Shown piece after piece: positions 46,727 through 55,714 of a DNA stretch of 64,000 nt. This DNA comes from Streptomyces sp. NBC_01571 (GTDB lineage: Bacteria > Actinomycetota > Actinomycetes > Streptomycetales > Streptomycetaceae): assembly GCF_026339875.1 (NCBI RefSeq), contig NZ_JAPEPZ010000001.1:5146001-5210000 (forward strand). The letters are read 5' to 3'. The notes under the pieces are model-generated. The model did no database searches and had not been told where the DNA came from. It saw only the letters and a list, made by a program, of their open reading frames with translations. A program made the position numbers and the translations under genes. The first letter of the stretch is position 1. Every line of letters begins with the position of its first letter.

Positions 46727-48905
46727 GGTTCTCCTCGTTGTCCCGGACGGATTCCGAGGTGTCGGGCGGGGCCGTCTCCCGTTCCTCGGTCAGCCGGCTC
46801 CAGTCGGTGCGGACGGGAATCAGCTCTCCCCTCAGCCACAGGGGGAGTTGGTCGCGGTGATGGGCCGAGCCGGGAACCCCGGAGGCACCGAACGGCACCA
46901 CCCAGAGGCTGTTGTCGCGGTCGGCGAGGTCCCAGACGTAGCGGGCGGCCGGGCCGCGCGCGCTCAGGTCGGTGAGGCCGGGGACGGCCGAGGTGGACAG
47001 CACGCAGTCGTGGTCGCCGGCCAGCCCCGGTTCGTCGTACGCGTCGCCCGCCAGCGCCCGCCAGGGGGCGAGGCGGTGGCTGTCGCCCCAGACTCCGAGC
47101 GGCCGCGCGGCCGCCTCCTCGACGGCCGCGCGCACGAGGCCGGCACGGTCGATGCCGTACAACTCCTCGGCCCTGAGCAGACTTTCGAGGGCGAAGCCGA
47201 TGCGGGGGAGCAGGGCGAGCCAGGGGCGGAGGACCTCGGGATACTCGGGCGGGTCGGCCAGTGCGGCAAAGACGGGGTGGGCCGCGAGCCGTCGTACGAC
47301 CCCGCCGCGGACCGCCGCGTACGCCGCCGCCCCCGCGCTGTCGGCCTCCATCCGGCGGTCCCAGAGCAGCAGCCGGTCGCGCAGGGCCGCCGCCCGCGGG
47401 GTCAGTCCGTCGAGAGTGGCGAGGAGGTCCAACAGGGGTGCGGCGGAGGCGAGATGGGTGTCCATGTGGACAGCCGCCATGTCCGGGGCCGGCCAGGCCG
47501 TGCGGGAGGCGAGCAGGTCGCGGATGCGCGCGGCGCGGTGCGGCGGGGCGAACTCGACGCCGAGCGGGGTCGCGGGGCCACGCTGGTTGGCCATCACGGC
47601 GATGCCGTCCTCGACGGTTCCGTACGGCATCTCGTGCCAGCCCCGCCACTCGTGTCCGGGCTCCCAGGCGGCGACGATCCGGGTGCGGTTGTCCTCGTCG
47701 CGGACCGGAACCCGGCCCGCGACCCGGTGCAGCACCGCGCCCGTGGTGTCGGCGGCCTGGACGACGTTGACGGGCTCGGCCCAGAGGTCGAACGCCCGGT
47801 CCACGTCGGCGACTTCGCGGGCCCGCAGAAGCGGGAGCAGGGCGCTGAAGCCGAGGTCCCCGGTGACGCGGGGCGGGTAGCGGAGGCTGATGGGGCCGAC
47901 CGCGCCGCGGCCGTCCGCGTCTCTTCCGCTCCCCTCGGCTCCCGCGTCGCTCCCCTCGGCCGTGCCGTGGTCCGTCTCGCTTCCGCCCATGACGACCAGC
48001 CCCCTCGCGGTCTCGATCACCTCGACCTCGACCGGTGCGCCGCCCGCGACCTCGACCGTCTCCACGTGCCGGGTCACCGGCCGCCACTGACCGTCCGGGT
48101 CCAGCGCCTCCAGGTCCTCGCCTCCCGCTCCGGCCGGGCGCAGCCGCTCCCGGTACAGGTCCTGGTAGTCGGCCATCGCGTTGGTGATGGCCCAGGCGAC
48201 GGTGCCCGTGTGGGCGAAGTGGGCGATGCCCGGGACGCCGGGGACGGCGAGGCCGACGACGTCGAACTCGGGGCAGGAGAGATGGATCTGCTGGTAGACG
48301 CCGGGGTCCTCGATGAAGCGGTGGGGGTCGCCCGCGATGACCGGCCGTCCGGTGACGGTCCGTTCGCCGGTGACGAGCCAGCCGTTGCTGCCGGAGGTGC
48401 CGGGCCCGTCGGTGGCGAAGAGCCCCACGGCGTCGGCGCCGAGCCGCCGGACGACCTGCTCGCGCCAGAGCTTGGCGGGGAAGCCGGCGAACAGGATGTG
48501 GGTGGTCAGCCAGACACCGAGCGGGGTCCAGGGCTCCCAGCGGCCCGGTACGAGTCCGGAGCGGGCGAACTCCGGTGCGTGGCGGGCGCCTTCGGCGAGC
48601 CCTTCGTTGACCCCTTCGACGTACGAGACGACCCACTCGGCGGTCTCCGGGTCCCGTTCCTCCAGGGCGGCGAAGCAACGCCTCGCGGTGCCGTCGAGCC
48701 GGGCCCGGCGGGCGAACACGTCCCAGGCGGCTTCCCCCGCGCCGAGGAACGTGGCGGAGGTGCCCTGCGAACGGTGCCGTTCGACCTCCAGCTGCCAAGC
48801 GCGGTCGACGGCGGTGATACGGCCCTGGGCGCGGGCGAGTTCGAGCGCGCTCGCGGCGCGCAGGTGGGGGATCCCCCAGGGGTCACGGCAGAGCTCGGCG
48901 TTCAT
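46716..48905 (-). CDS. penicillin acylase family Ntn-hydrolase lacking a signal peptide
   Basis: A 729-residue member of the penicillin G acylase family. The nucleophile Ser173 in GTSGSNGWLV would become the N-terminus of the beta chain after autocleavage. Segments VIAGDPHRF and VPGIAHFAHTGTVAWAITN are the conserved substrate and oxyanion regions. Unlike secreted acylases it starts directly with DPWGIPHLRA-type sequence and has no signal peptide, so it should act in the cytoplasm. Under the iron box and next to a siderophore-type GNAT and a siderophore reductase, it may hydrolyse the amide of siderophores or shunt products. This is inference. Confidence 0.9.
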   Translation of the reverse strand: MNAELCRDPWGIPHLRAASALELARAQGRITAVDRAWQLEVERHRSQGTSATFLGAGEAAWDVFARRARLDGTARRCFAALEERDPETAEWVVSYVEGVNEGLAEGARHAPEFARSGLVPGRWEPWTPLGVWLTTHILFAGFPAKLWREQVVRRLGADAVGLFATDGPGTSGSNGWLVTGERTVTGRPVIAGDPHRFIEDPGVYQQIHLSCPEFDVVGLAVPGVPGIAHFAHTGTVAWAITNAMADYQDLYRERLRPAGAGGEDLEALDPDGQWRPVTRHVETVEVAGGAPVEVEVIETARGLVVMGGSETDHGTAEGSDAGAEGSGRDADGRGAVGPISLRYPPRVTGDLGFSALLPLLRAREVADVDRAFDLWAEPVNVVQAADTTGAVLHRVAGRVPVRDEDNRTRIVAAWEPGHEWRGWHEMPYGTVEDGIAVMANQRGPATPLGVEFAPPHRAARIRDLLASRTAWPAPDMAAVHMDTHLASAAPLLDLLATLDGLTPRAAALRDRLLLWDRRMEADSAGAAAYAAVRGGVVRRLAAHPVFAALADPPEYPEVLRPWLALLPRIGFALESLLRAEELYGIDRAGLVRAAVEEAAARPLGVWGDSHRLAPWRALAGDAYDEPGLAGDHDCVLSTSAVPGLTDLSARGPAARYVWDLADRDNSLWVVPFGASGVPGSAHHRDQLPLWLRGELIPVRTDWSRLTEERETAPPDTSESVRDNEENHDY

Positions 48906-48923
48906 GATCCATCCCCACTGTTC

Positions 48924-48942
48924 TCAGGTTAGGCTAACCTAA
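48924..48942. promoter_or_regulatory. iron box (DmdR1/IdeR-type operator)
   Basis: TCAGGTTAGGCTAACCTAA departs from the Streptomyces consensus TTAGGTTAGGCTNACCTAA at only one of 19 positions. The core AGGTTAG-G-CTAACCT is perfectly symmetric. It lies between the divergent penicillin acylase and siderophore-interacting protein genes, so both should be repressed by DmdR1 when iron is plentiful. Confidence 0.9.
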
Positions 48943-48980
48943 CTACCGTTGCGAAATCGTACGCGAGGGGTGGGGACAGG

Positions 48981-49709
48981 ATGGGCCAGGGGCACGGCTG
49001 GGAGGGCGCGGTACTCAAGCTGCTGCGCGGCAAGGACTTCACGTTCACCGTGATCGGGGCCGAGGACGTCACCCCGCACTACCGGCGGCTGCGCCTCACC
49101 GCCGGCGGCATGCTCGCGGCGACCGGGGTGCATCCCACGCTGTGGGTCCGGCTGTGGTTCGACGACGCGGGCAAACCGCACCAGCGGGCGTACACGCTGG
49201 TCGACCCCGATCCGGCCGCCGGCACCTTCGGTCTGGAGTTCGCGCTGCACGAGGGCCGCGCCTCGGACTGGGCGCGGGCGGCCCGTCCCGGCGACACCAT
49301 CGAGGCGACGGTCCACGGCACCGCGTTCACGGATCCGGACCCGGCCCCCTCCCATGTCTTCGCCGTCGCCGACCCGGCCTCGCTCCCCGCCCTCAACTCC
49401 CTGCTGGACGCGATGGGGCAGGCCCCGGCGACGATCTGGTTCGAGACGGACCACGGCGTGGACGGGCTCCCCTTCCGCACCGCTTCCGCCCGCCACACCG
49501 TCCGCCCGGTGCCCCGCCGCGACCGGGGCGCCCACCTCGTCGCCGAGGTCAAGGCGGACCTCCCCGGCCTCCTCGAGGGCGAGTCGGACCCGTACGTCTG
49601 GATCGCCTGCGACACCGCCACGACCCGCTCCCTGACGACGTACGTCCGCAAGGAGCTCGCCCTCCCCAAGCAGCGGGTCAACGCGATGGGCTACTGGCGT
49701 ACGACCTGA
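48981..49709 (+). CDS. siderophore-interacting protein (ViuB/SIP ferric reductase)
   Basis: A 242-residue flavoprotein of the SIP family. It has an N-terminal FAD-binding beta-barrel (FTVIGAEDVTPHYRRLRL, motif QRAYTLVDPD) and a C-terminal NAD(P)H region ending MGYWR. It releases iron by reducing imported ferric siderophores. ATG 48981 lies 39 bp from the iron box. It forms a unit with the HhH-GPD gene 71 bp downstream. Confidence 0.93.
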   Translation: MGQGHGWEGAVLKLLRGKDFTFTVIGAEDVTPHYRRLRLTAGGMLAATGVHPTLWVRLWFDDAGKPHQRAYTLVDPDPAAGTFGLEFALHEGRASDWARAARPGDTIEATVHGTAFTDPDPAPSHVFAVADPASLPALNSLLDAMGQAPATIWFETDHGVDGLPFRTASARHTVRPVPRRDRGAHLVAEVKADLPGLLEGESDPYVWIACDTATTRSLTTYVRKELALPKQRVNAMGYWRTT

Positions 49710-49780
49710 ACGGTGCCCCGCGCGAGGACGGTGCACCGCGCGAGGAGGCGCCGGGGCCGTCCGCGCCGGATCATCGACGC

Positions 49781-50359
49781 ATGAACATCAGCCTTCACAT
49801 CGCCCAGGATCCCGACGCCGACGAACTGCTCGGCCGCAGCCCGCTCGCCGCCCTGGTCGGAATGCTGCTCGACCAGCAGGTACCGATGGAGTGGGCGTTC
49901 AAGGGACCCCGCACGATCGCCGAGCGCCTCGGCACGGACGACCTGGACGCGCACGAGATCGCGGCGTACGACCCGGAGAAGTTCACCGCGCTGCTCTCGG
50001 CGAAACCGGCCGTGCACCGCTACCCCGGCTCGATGGCCAAGCGGATCCAGCAACTGTGCCAGTACCTCGTGGAGCACTACGACGGAGACGCCGCCGCCGT
50101 CTGGAAGGACGCCGGCACCGGCGCGGAGCTCCTCCGGCGCCTCAACGAGCTGCCCGGTTTCGGCGCCCAGAAGGCCCAGATCTTCCTGGCCCTCCTCGGC
50201 AAACAGCTCGGCGTACACCCCAAGGGCTGGCGCGAGGCGGCGGGCGCCTACGGCGAACCGAAGGCGTTCCGCTCGGTCGCCGACATCACCGGACCCGAGT
50301 CCCTGGCGAAGGTGCGGGCCCACAAACAGGAACTGAAGGCGAAGGCCTCCGGCGGATGA
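49781..50359 (+). CDS. HhH-GPD family base-excision DNA glycosylase
   Basis: A 192-residue protein with the helix-hairpin-helix LNELPGFGAQKAQIFLALLG and following basic segment. N-terminal helices include LVGMLLDQQVPMEWAFKGP as in the MPG/AlkA-like branch. The expected catalytic Asp of the HhH-GPD motif is not obvious in the short C-terminus, where GWREAAGAYGEPKAFRSVAD replaces it; it may be a divergent glycosylase. Possible co-regulation with the iron gene would fit oxidative damage repair. Confidence 0.87.
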   Translation: MNISLHIAQDPDADELLGRSPLAALVGMLLDQQVPMEWAFKGPRTIAERLGTDDLDAHEIAAYDPEKFTALLSAKPAVHRYPGSMAKRIQQLCQYLVEHYDGDAAAVWKDAGTGAELLRRLNELPGFGAQKAQIFLALLGKQLGVHPKGWREAAGAYGEPKAFRSVADITGPESLAKVRAHKQELKAKASGG

Positions 50360-50660
50360 CCGGCACCGTCCGCCCGGGCCGTGCCGGCGCCCGGGCCCGC
50401 GCCGTTCCCGGGGGCTGCCGCCCCCGGACCCCCGCTCCGGCCTGAACGGCCTCGTCCTCGAACGCCGGACGGGCTGAAAGACATGCCCCTGGCCCGAACA
50501 TACCTACGAGGACCGCCACCTCCGGCCCGTCCGGCCTGAACGGCCTTGTCCTCAATCGCCGGACGGGCTGGGGGTGCGGGCCGGCGCTGAAAGCCTGACG
50601 CCCGAGCCGGAACGATCCAGCACGGGCGTGCACCATCCAGCACCAGCCCGCGTCTCCACA
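50360..50660. repeat. dispersed Streptomyces-type intergenic repeats
   Basis: GCCGGACGGGCTG and its complement recur around 50464-50477 and 50525-50571, with CCTGAACGGCCT(C/T)GTCCTC segments, and again at 50931-50959 (AGCCCGTCCGGCGTTTGAGGACGAG). These form imperfect hairpins of the kind widely scattered in Streptomyces intergenic DNA. No gene is present. Confidence 0.8.
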
Positions 50661-50933
50661 GACGGCCGAACTCTCCAGCACCGGCCCGCACCTCCACCCG
50701 ACGGCCGAACTCTCCAGCACCAGCCCGCACCACCACCCGACGGCCGAACTCTCCAGCACCAGCCCGCACCACCACCCGACGGCCGAACTCTCCAGCACCA
50801 GCCCGCACCACCACCCGACGGCCGAACTCTCCAGCGCAGGCCTCCATCTCCACCCGACGGCCGAACTCTCCAGCACCAGCCCGCACCACCACCCGACGGC
50901 CGAACTCTTCAGCGCAGGCCCGCACCTCCAGCC
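50661..50933. repeat. seven tandem 39-bp repeats
   Basis: A 39-bp unit beginning GACGGCCGAACTCTCCAGCA occurs seven times with few substitutions (start positions 50661 plus multiples of 39). 39 is divisible by 3, so open frames run through it on both strands, but none has a start signal or codon bias. The stretch from 50360 to 51257 otherwise holds no gene. Confidence 0.92.
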
Positions 50934-51257
50934 CGTCCGGCGTTTGAGGACGAGCCCTTCGGGCGAGCGGGGGTCCAGGGGCGGCAGCCCCTTGGCAGGG
51001 GATCCGGGGGGCGGAGCCCCAGGGATGGGCCGGGTAGGGGCGGCGGGGGCGAGCGAGGGGCCACCGGCGCAGCCCCCGGCAGGGTCCCGTGTGGGCCACC
51101 CCACTGGCGGACCGCCCCCCACAGCCGAAGCATGAGACAGAACCGCGGCACCCGACACCGCCCCCACCGTCAACCACACGCCGCGCCCGTACGCCATGAG
51201 GGCGTATCTCCCCGCCGCCGGATGAACCAACCTCCCGCTGAGGGGACATGACCTGAC

Positions 51258-51605
51258 ATGAGTCCCGCCCCGTCGCGCCGCCGCCCGCATCCGTGGCGCC
51301 GGCACGCGTGGATGCGGGTCCTGGCGCTGCTCGTCGTCACGTTCCTCGCCGCGGGCGCGCAGGCCGAGGCGCTCTCCGCGTCGGCCCCCGTGGCGGTCGC
51401 CGACGTCTCCGGCCACTGCTCCGAACACGACGCACCCGACACGGCGCTCCGTCCGCCCGGCCGGCCCGAACACGGCCGCGTCACCCCGCCGCACCCCACC
51501 CCCGGCACCGCCGGACACCCGGACCACGCGTCCCGGCCCCGCCCCGTGGCGGCTTCGCCCTCTCCCGTCCCGCCCGCCCTGCGCTCGGTGGTCCTGCGCT
51601 GCTGA
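51258..51605 (+). CDS. small exported His/Cys-containing protein
   Basis: A 115-residue protein with a basic N-terminus (RRRPHPWRRHAWMR) and one hydrophobic signal/anchor segment (VLALLVVTFLAAGAQA). An extracellular His/Pro-rich domain has SGHCSEHD and ends in LRC. The Cys/His content hints at metal binding (copper or zinc). No known family can be named with confidence. It probably forms an operon with the 59-residue gene 51 bp downstream. Confidence 0.65.
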   Translation: MSPAPSRRRPHPWRRHAWMRVLALLVVTFLAAGAQAEALSASAPVAVADVSGHCSEHDAPDTALRPPGRPEHGRVTPPHPTPGTAGHPDHASRPRPVAASPSPVPPALRSVVLRC

Positions 51606-51656
51606 CAGACCCGGTCGGTCAGCAGATCAGGTACCAGCGAACGCAAGGACACAGTC

Positions 51657-51836
51657 ATGCCCAACGACCCGTACGCGGTCCTGCGCGCCCTGCTGCGCGC
51701 GGAAGCCGCACGCAACACGCCCAAGCCGAACCAGGACGCCCTCCGGCCGCACGGACCGGACGAGGGCCGGGACGCCGCGTCCCCGTCGTCTCTGACCTCC
51801 CCGGCTGTCGCACCGAGGAAGGGCGGGCGCGGCTAG
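51657..51836 (+). CDS. 59-residue hypothetical protein
   Basis: ATG 51657, with AAGGAC 6 bp upstream, encodes MPNDPYAVLRALLRAEAARN followed by a Pro/Arg/Gly-rich, disordered tail ending RKGGRG. The N-terminal amphipathic helix is the only order predicted. It is too short for confident recognition and may work with the exported protein upstream. Confidence 0.55.
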   Translation: MPNDPYAVLRALLRAEAARNTPKPNQDALRPHGPDEGRDAASPSSLTSPAVAPRKGGRG

Positions 51837-51962
51837 GCGCCCACAGAGACAGGGGACGGCCGTCCGCACCGGACGGCCGTCCCTGGGGCATGTCCTCCCC
51901 TTCCCGTGGCGCCCTCCCCGTCCCGTCGCGCCCCTCCCGTCGGCGGGCACGCCGGGGGAGTC

Positions 51963-53606
51963 CTACCGCCTGCGGCGAGCCGTCCCGAAGAGGGAGCGGG
52001 TGATCTCCCGCCCGATCTGCGTCCCGACCGACCGCGCCAGGGACTTGAACACACCGCTGGTGACTACCTGCTCGACGACCGACGTCTCCTTCTTGGGACC
52101 GCCCTTCGCCGGCGTCCTCCCGGGCGAGGGCTCGACCTCCGCGGCAGCCCGCGCGCGTGCGGCCTCCTGAGCGGTGAGTTTCTCGTACGCGGACTCGCGG
52201 TCGACCGCCTGCGCGTACCGCCCGTACAGCGAGGACTCCCGCGCCGCCCGGTCCAGCGCGGCCGCGTCGACCGGACCCATCAGGGACCGCGGGGCCCGCA
52301 GCCGGGTCGCCGCGACCGGCGTCGGCGCGCCCTTCTCGCTCAGCACGGTCACCACGGCCTCGCCGATACCGAGCGCGGTGAGGACCTCCTCCAGGTCGTA
52401 CCCGGAGTCCGGGAAGGTCCGCACCGTCGCCTTCAGCGCCTTCTGGTCGTCCGGTGTGAAGGCGCGCAGCGCGTGCTGGACACGGTTGCCGAGCTGCGCG
52501 AGGACGTCGGCCGGCACGTCCTTCGGGGTCTGGGTGACGAAGAAGACGCCGACCCCTTTCGAGCGAATGAGACGGACCGTCTGCGTGATGGACTCCAGGA
52601 AGGCCTTCGACGCGCCGGAGAAGAGCAGATGGGCCTCGTCGAAGAAGAAGACCAGCTTCGGCCGGTCGGCGTCGCCGACCTCCGGGAGGTCGTGGAAGAG
52701 GTCCGCGAGCATCCACATCAGGAAGGTCGAGAAGAGCTGCGGTCTGTCCTGGACCTCGGGGAGTTCGAGGACGGAGACCAGGCCGCGCCCGTCCGGCGCC
52801 GTCCGCAGCAGCGCACCGGTGTCGAACTCCGGTTCCCCGAAGAACGGGCTCATGCCCTGCGCCTCGAACGCGGTGATGGAACGCAGGATCACCCCGGCCG
52901 TCGCCGTCGACAGCCCGCCGATCCCCGTCAGCTCCTGCTTGCCCTCGTCCGAGCCCAGGAACGCGACGACCGCGCGCAGGTCCTTGAGGTCGACCAGTTC
53001 GAGGCCCTTCCGGTCGGCGTAGTGGAAGATCAGACCGAGGGACTGCTCCTGGGTCCGGTTGAGCTGGAGCACCTTCGACAGCAGCACCGGCCCGAAGCTG
53101 GTGACCGTGGCCCGTACGGGGATGCCGTGCCCCAGACCTCCGAGCGCGAGGAACTCGGCCGGGCAGCCGGCCGGCGTCCACGCCTGATGGAGCTCCTGGG
53201 CCCGCGCCCGCACCTTCTCCTGCGGCACGCCCGGCTCCGAGATCCCGGACATGTCGCCCTTGACGTCGGCCAGGAACACCGGCACCCCCTGGGCCGACAG
53301 CTGTTCGGCGATCAGTTGCAGCGTCTTGGTCTTGCCGGTGCCGGTGGCACCCGCGACCAGGCCGTGCCGGTTGAGCATGGGCAGCGGGATGCGGATCTGC
53401 GCGTCCGGCAGACACCGCCCGTCCCAGAGCAGGGCGCCCAGGTCGAGAGCCGGCCCGGCGAAGGCGTATCCGGCGGCGATCCTCAGGGCTTCGGCGGGCA
53501 GCGCGGCCCCGCCGCTCACCGCCTCCGGCCCGACGGCCGCGTCGCCGCTCACCCGATCAGGTGCAGCTGTCGGAGGCGTCCCCGACCCGGTGTCACTGTC
53601 ACTCAT
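51963..53606 (-). CDS. HerA/DUF853-type P-loop ATPase (YjgR-like)
   Basis: A 547-residue ATPase. Walker A GATGTGKT is at residues 86-93, Walker B LVFFFDEAHLLF, and the arginine-rich sensor region VRLIRSKGVGVFFVTQTPKD. HerA-family hexamers move DNA or act in repair; YjgR/DUF853 itself is uncharacterised. The protein N-terminus carries a low-complexity 35-residue extension. Residues after 440 are a helical, charged tail ending TARRRR. It is a single-gene transcript, convergent with the small genes at 51.3-51.8 kb. Confidence 0.92.
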   Translation of the reverse strand: MSDSDTGSGTPPTAAPDRVSGDAAVGPEAVSGGAALPAEALRIAAGYAFAGPALDLGALLWDGRCLPDAQIRIPLPMLNRHGLVAGATGTGKTKTLQLIAEQLSAQGVPVFLADVKGDMSGISEPGVPQEKVRARAQELHQAWTPAGCPAEFLALGGLGHGIPVRATVTSFGPVLLSKVLQLNRTQEQSLGLIFHYADRKGLELVDLKDLRAVVAFLGSDEGKQELTGIGGLSTATAGVILRSITAFEAQGMSPFFGEPEFDTGALLRTAPDGRGLVSVLELPEVQDRPQLFSTFLMWMLADLFHDLPEVGDADRPKLVFFFDEAHLLFSGASKAFLESITQTVRLIRSKGVGVFFVTQTPKDVPADVLAQLGNRVQHALRAFTPDDQKALKATVRTFPDSGYDLEEVLTALGIGEAVVTVLSEKGAPTPVAATRLRAPRSLMGPVDAAALDRAARESSLYGRYAQAVDRESAYEKLTAQEAARARAAAEVEPSPGRTPAKGGPKKETSVVEQVVTSGVFKSLARSVGTQIGREITRSLFGTARRRR

Positions 53607-53768
53607 GTCAGGCCTCTGTTCCCTGTTGCTTCCCGGTCCGGGTGTGCCCGGCAGGTTCCGGGCAGGCAGGGAGAGTTACCGGTTCGCCCGGATTTACAGC
53701 GTCTTTTCCAGCGTCGCACTCCGTCGCCATGGCTGCGCCCGGAAGGTCTGGGCCGGTAGGCTTTCCGT

Positions 53769-54065
53769 GTGATCTTCAAGCGCATCGGAAACGGCCGGCC
53801 GTACCCCGACCACGGCCGGGAAAGCACCCGGCAGTGGGCGGACGTCGCACCGCGCCCGGTCCGCCTCGATCAGCTCGTCACGACCAAGGGCCAGCTGGAT
53901 CTGGAGACCCTCCTCGCGGAGGACTCCACCTTCTACGGCGACCTCTTCGCGCACGTCGTGAAGTGGCAGGGCGACCTGTACCTCGAGGACGGCCTGCACC
54001 GCGCCGTGCGCGCCGCGCTGCAGCAGCGCCAGGTGCTCCACGCCCGCGTCCTCGAGCTGGGCTAG
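53769..54065 (+). CDS. VapB-like orphan antitoxin family protein
   Basis: A 98-residue protein, MIFKRIGNGRPYPDHGRES then FYGDLFAHVVKWQGDLYLED, recognised as the conserved Streptomyces protein often annotated as type II toxin-antitoxin VapB family. No PIN-domain toxin is adjacent, and it lacks an obvious ribbon-helix-helix or AbrB fold, so the annotation is doubtful. GTG 53769 is the start. It is followed by the LytR_C gene. Confidence 0.75.
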   Translation: MIFKRIGNGRPYPDHGRESTRQWADVAPRPVRLDQLVTTKGQLDLETLLAEDSTFYGDLFAHVVKWQGDLYLEDGLHRAVRAALQQRQVLHARVLELG

Positions 54066-54187
54066 AACCCGCCGGACCGGAGCCCCACCCCCGCGAACGG
54101 GCGTACGTTGACCCTTTTGGGTTGGACTGCGTGCGGGTCAATGATCATTTAGTAGGCATCGCCGCCGCGGCACACTACGCTGCGCCC

Positions 54188-54847
54188 ATGAGCATGCTCA
54201 CTCCCCCTGGCATGGGCGGCCAGTACCGGATCACGGGGGACAAGTACCCACGGATGCGCCGGCCCCGAGGGCGCCGCAGGCTCGTGTTCCTGGTCGTCGC
54301 CTCCGTCACCGCGCTCGGGCTGATCGGGTGGGGAACCCTCCAGCTCATCGACGTCTTCACGGGCGGAGGTGACAAGGCCACGGCAGCCGGCACCAAGGCG
54401 CACTGCGGGACCGGTCCGTCGGCCAAGGCGTCCACGGCCGCGGTGTCCAGCGCCGCCGGCGCCCTGCCCCGACCCGGCAAAATCACGGTCAACGTCCTGA
54501 ACGCCACGCCCCGCAGCGGGCTCGCCAAGGACACCGCCGACGAGCTGAAGAAGCGCGGGTTCCGCATCGGCGACGTGGGCAACGCGCCGAAGGAGTACGA
54601 CAAGAAGGTGGCCGGCCCCGGGCTGCTCCTCGGCTCCACGGCCGCCGTCAAGGCCGCGCTGCCCGTCCTGGGCACCCAGCTCGCCGGCGCCCAGCTGAAG
54701 GCCGACGGCCGGACGCAGGCGGACCGGGTCGACCTCGTCATCGGCACCGGCTTCACCTCGCTCACGAAGAAGGAGGACGCCGACAAGGCGCTCGCCCTTC
54801 TGACCCAGCCGAAGCCGGACTCCTCCACCGAGCCGAAGAACTGCTGA
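54188..54847 (+). CDS. LytR C-terminal (LytR_C) domain membrane protein
   Basis: A 219-residue bitopic protein. A basic cytoplasmic N-terminus (RMRRPRGRRR) precedes one transmembrane helix (about residues 32-52), then a linker and a LytR_C domain: ITVNVLNATPRSGLAKDTAD and KKRGFRIGDVGNAP. The phosphotransferase (LCP) domain that this module often follows is absent. Likely cell-wall associated. TTGACC near 54109 could be its -35 element. Confidence 0.9.
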   Translation: MSMLTPPGMGGQYRITGDKYPRMRRPRGRRRLVFLVVASVTALGLIGWGTLQLIDVFTGGGDKATAAGTKAHCGTGPSAKASTAAVSSAAGALPRPGKITVNVLNATPRSGLAKDTADELKKRGFRIGDVGNAPKEYDKKVAGPGLLLGSTAAVKAALPVLGTQLAGAQLKADGRTQADRVDLVIGTGFTSLTKKEDADKALALLTQPKPDSSTEPKNC

Positions 54848-54893
54848 CCGCCGGACGGCGCGACACGCGCCGCCGACGGCGCCGAACAGACCC

Positions 54894-54948
54894 GACACAC
54901 CGAACACACCGGACACACCGAAGGTCCCGCGTCCGACGCGGGACCTTC
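54894..54948. terminator. terminator between LytR_C and upp with 9-bp repeats
   Basis: Three 9-bp units RACACACCG (54894-54920) run into a 13-14 bp hairpin (54919-54932 with 54936-54949). It lies between converging genes and may serve both. Confidence 0.8.
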
Positions 54949-54982
54949 GACGACTTCACGGGCCGGGCGGCACGCGGGGCTG

Positions 54983-55618
54983 CTACTCGGCGGCCCCGTA
55001 CATCCGGTCGCCGGCGTCGCCCAGGCCGGGCACGATGTAGCCGTTCTCGTTCAGGCGTTCGTCGACGGAGGCCGTGACGACGGTGACCGGCGTGCCCGCG
55101 AGCTCGCGCTCCATGACCTCGACGCCTTCCGGGGCGGCGAGCAGCACGACGGCGGTGACGTCGTCGGCGCCGCGCTTGATCAGTTCCTGGATCGCCGCGA
55201 CGAGCGTGCCGCCGGTGGCCAGCATCGGGTCCAGGACGTAGACCTGGCGCCCGGAGAGGTCGTCCGGCATCCGGGTCGCGTACGTGGACGCCTGGAGGGT
55301 CTCCTCGTCGCGCACCATGCCCAGGAAGCCCACCTCGGCGGTCGGCAGCAGCCGCACCATGCCGTCGAGCATGCCGAGGCCCGCGCGCAGGATCGGCACG
55401 ACCAGCGGGCGCGGGTAGGACAGCTTGACGCCCGTCGTGGAGGCCACCGGGGTCACGATGTCGACCTGCTCGGTGCGCACGTCCCTGGTGGCCTCGTAGG
55501 CGAGCAGGGTGACCAGCTCGTCGGCGAGCCGCCGGAAGGTCGCGGAGTCGGTGCGCCGGTCGCGCAGGGTGGTGAGCTTATGGGCGACCAGGGGGTGGTC
55601 GACGACGTGGAGACGCAT
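54983..55618 (-). CDS. upp: uracil phosphoribosyltransferase
   Basis: A 211-residue UPRTase (uracil plus PRPP to UMP, pyrimidine salvage). It has [20 protein letters not shown] at the N-terminus, [12 protein letters not shown], the PRPP loop [14 protein letters not shown] and the C-terminal uracil hood [16 protein letters not shown] 55618 is preferred over GTG 55624 by comparison with the family N-terminus. Confidence 0.97.
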   Translation of the reverse strand: MRLHVVDHPLVAHKLTTLRDRRTDSATFRRLADELVTLLAYEATRDVRTEQVDIVTPVASTTGVKLSYPRPLVVPILRAGLGMLDGMVRLLPTAEVGFLGMVRDEETLQASTYATRMPDDLSGRQVYVLDPMLATGGTLVAAIQELIKRGADDVTAVVLLAAPEGVEVMERELAGTPVTVVTASVDERLNENGYIVPGLGDAGDRMYGAAE

Positions 55619-55714
55619 GCCCACAACAGTAGCCGGGCCGCCATGTCGCTCGCGCTGGCATCAAACCGCCCGTCCGGGGGAAGGCGGAAAGGACGAACCT
55701 GGGGTGGTGTGCGT

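Noticed and set aside
50286..51527. Long minus-strand frame across the 39-bp repeats, encoding repeated VGWWCGLVLESSA
   Set aside because: Open only because the repeat length is a multiple of three; no ribosome binding site or conserved domain.
53769..54065. A complete type II toxin-antitoxin module
   Set aside because: Only the VapB-like protein is present; both neighbours are unrelated housekeeping-type genes.
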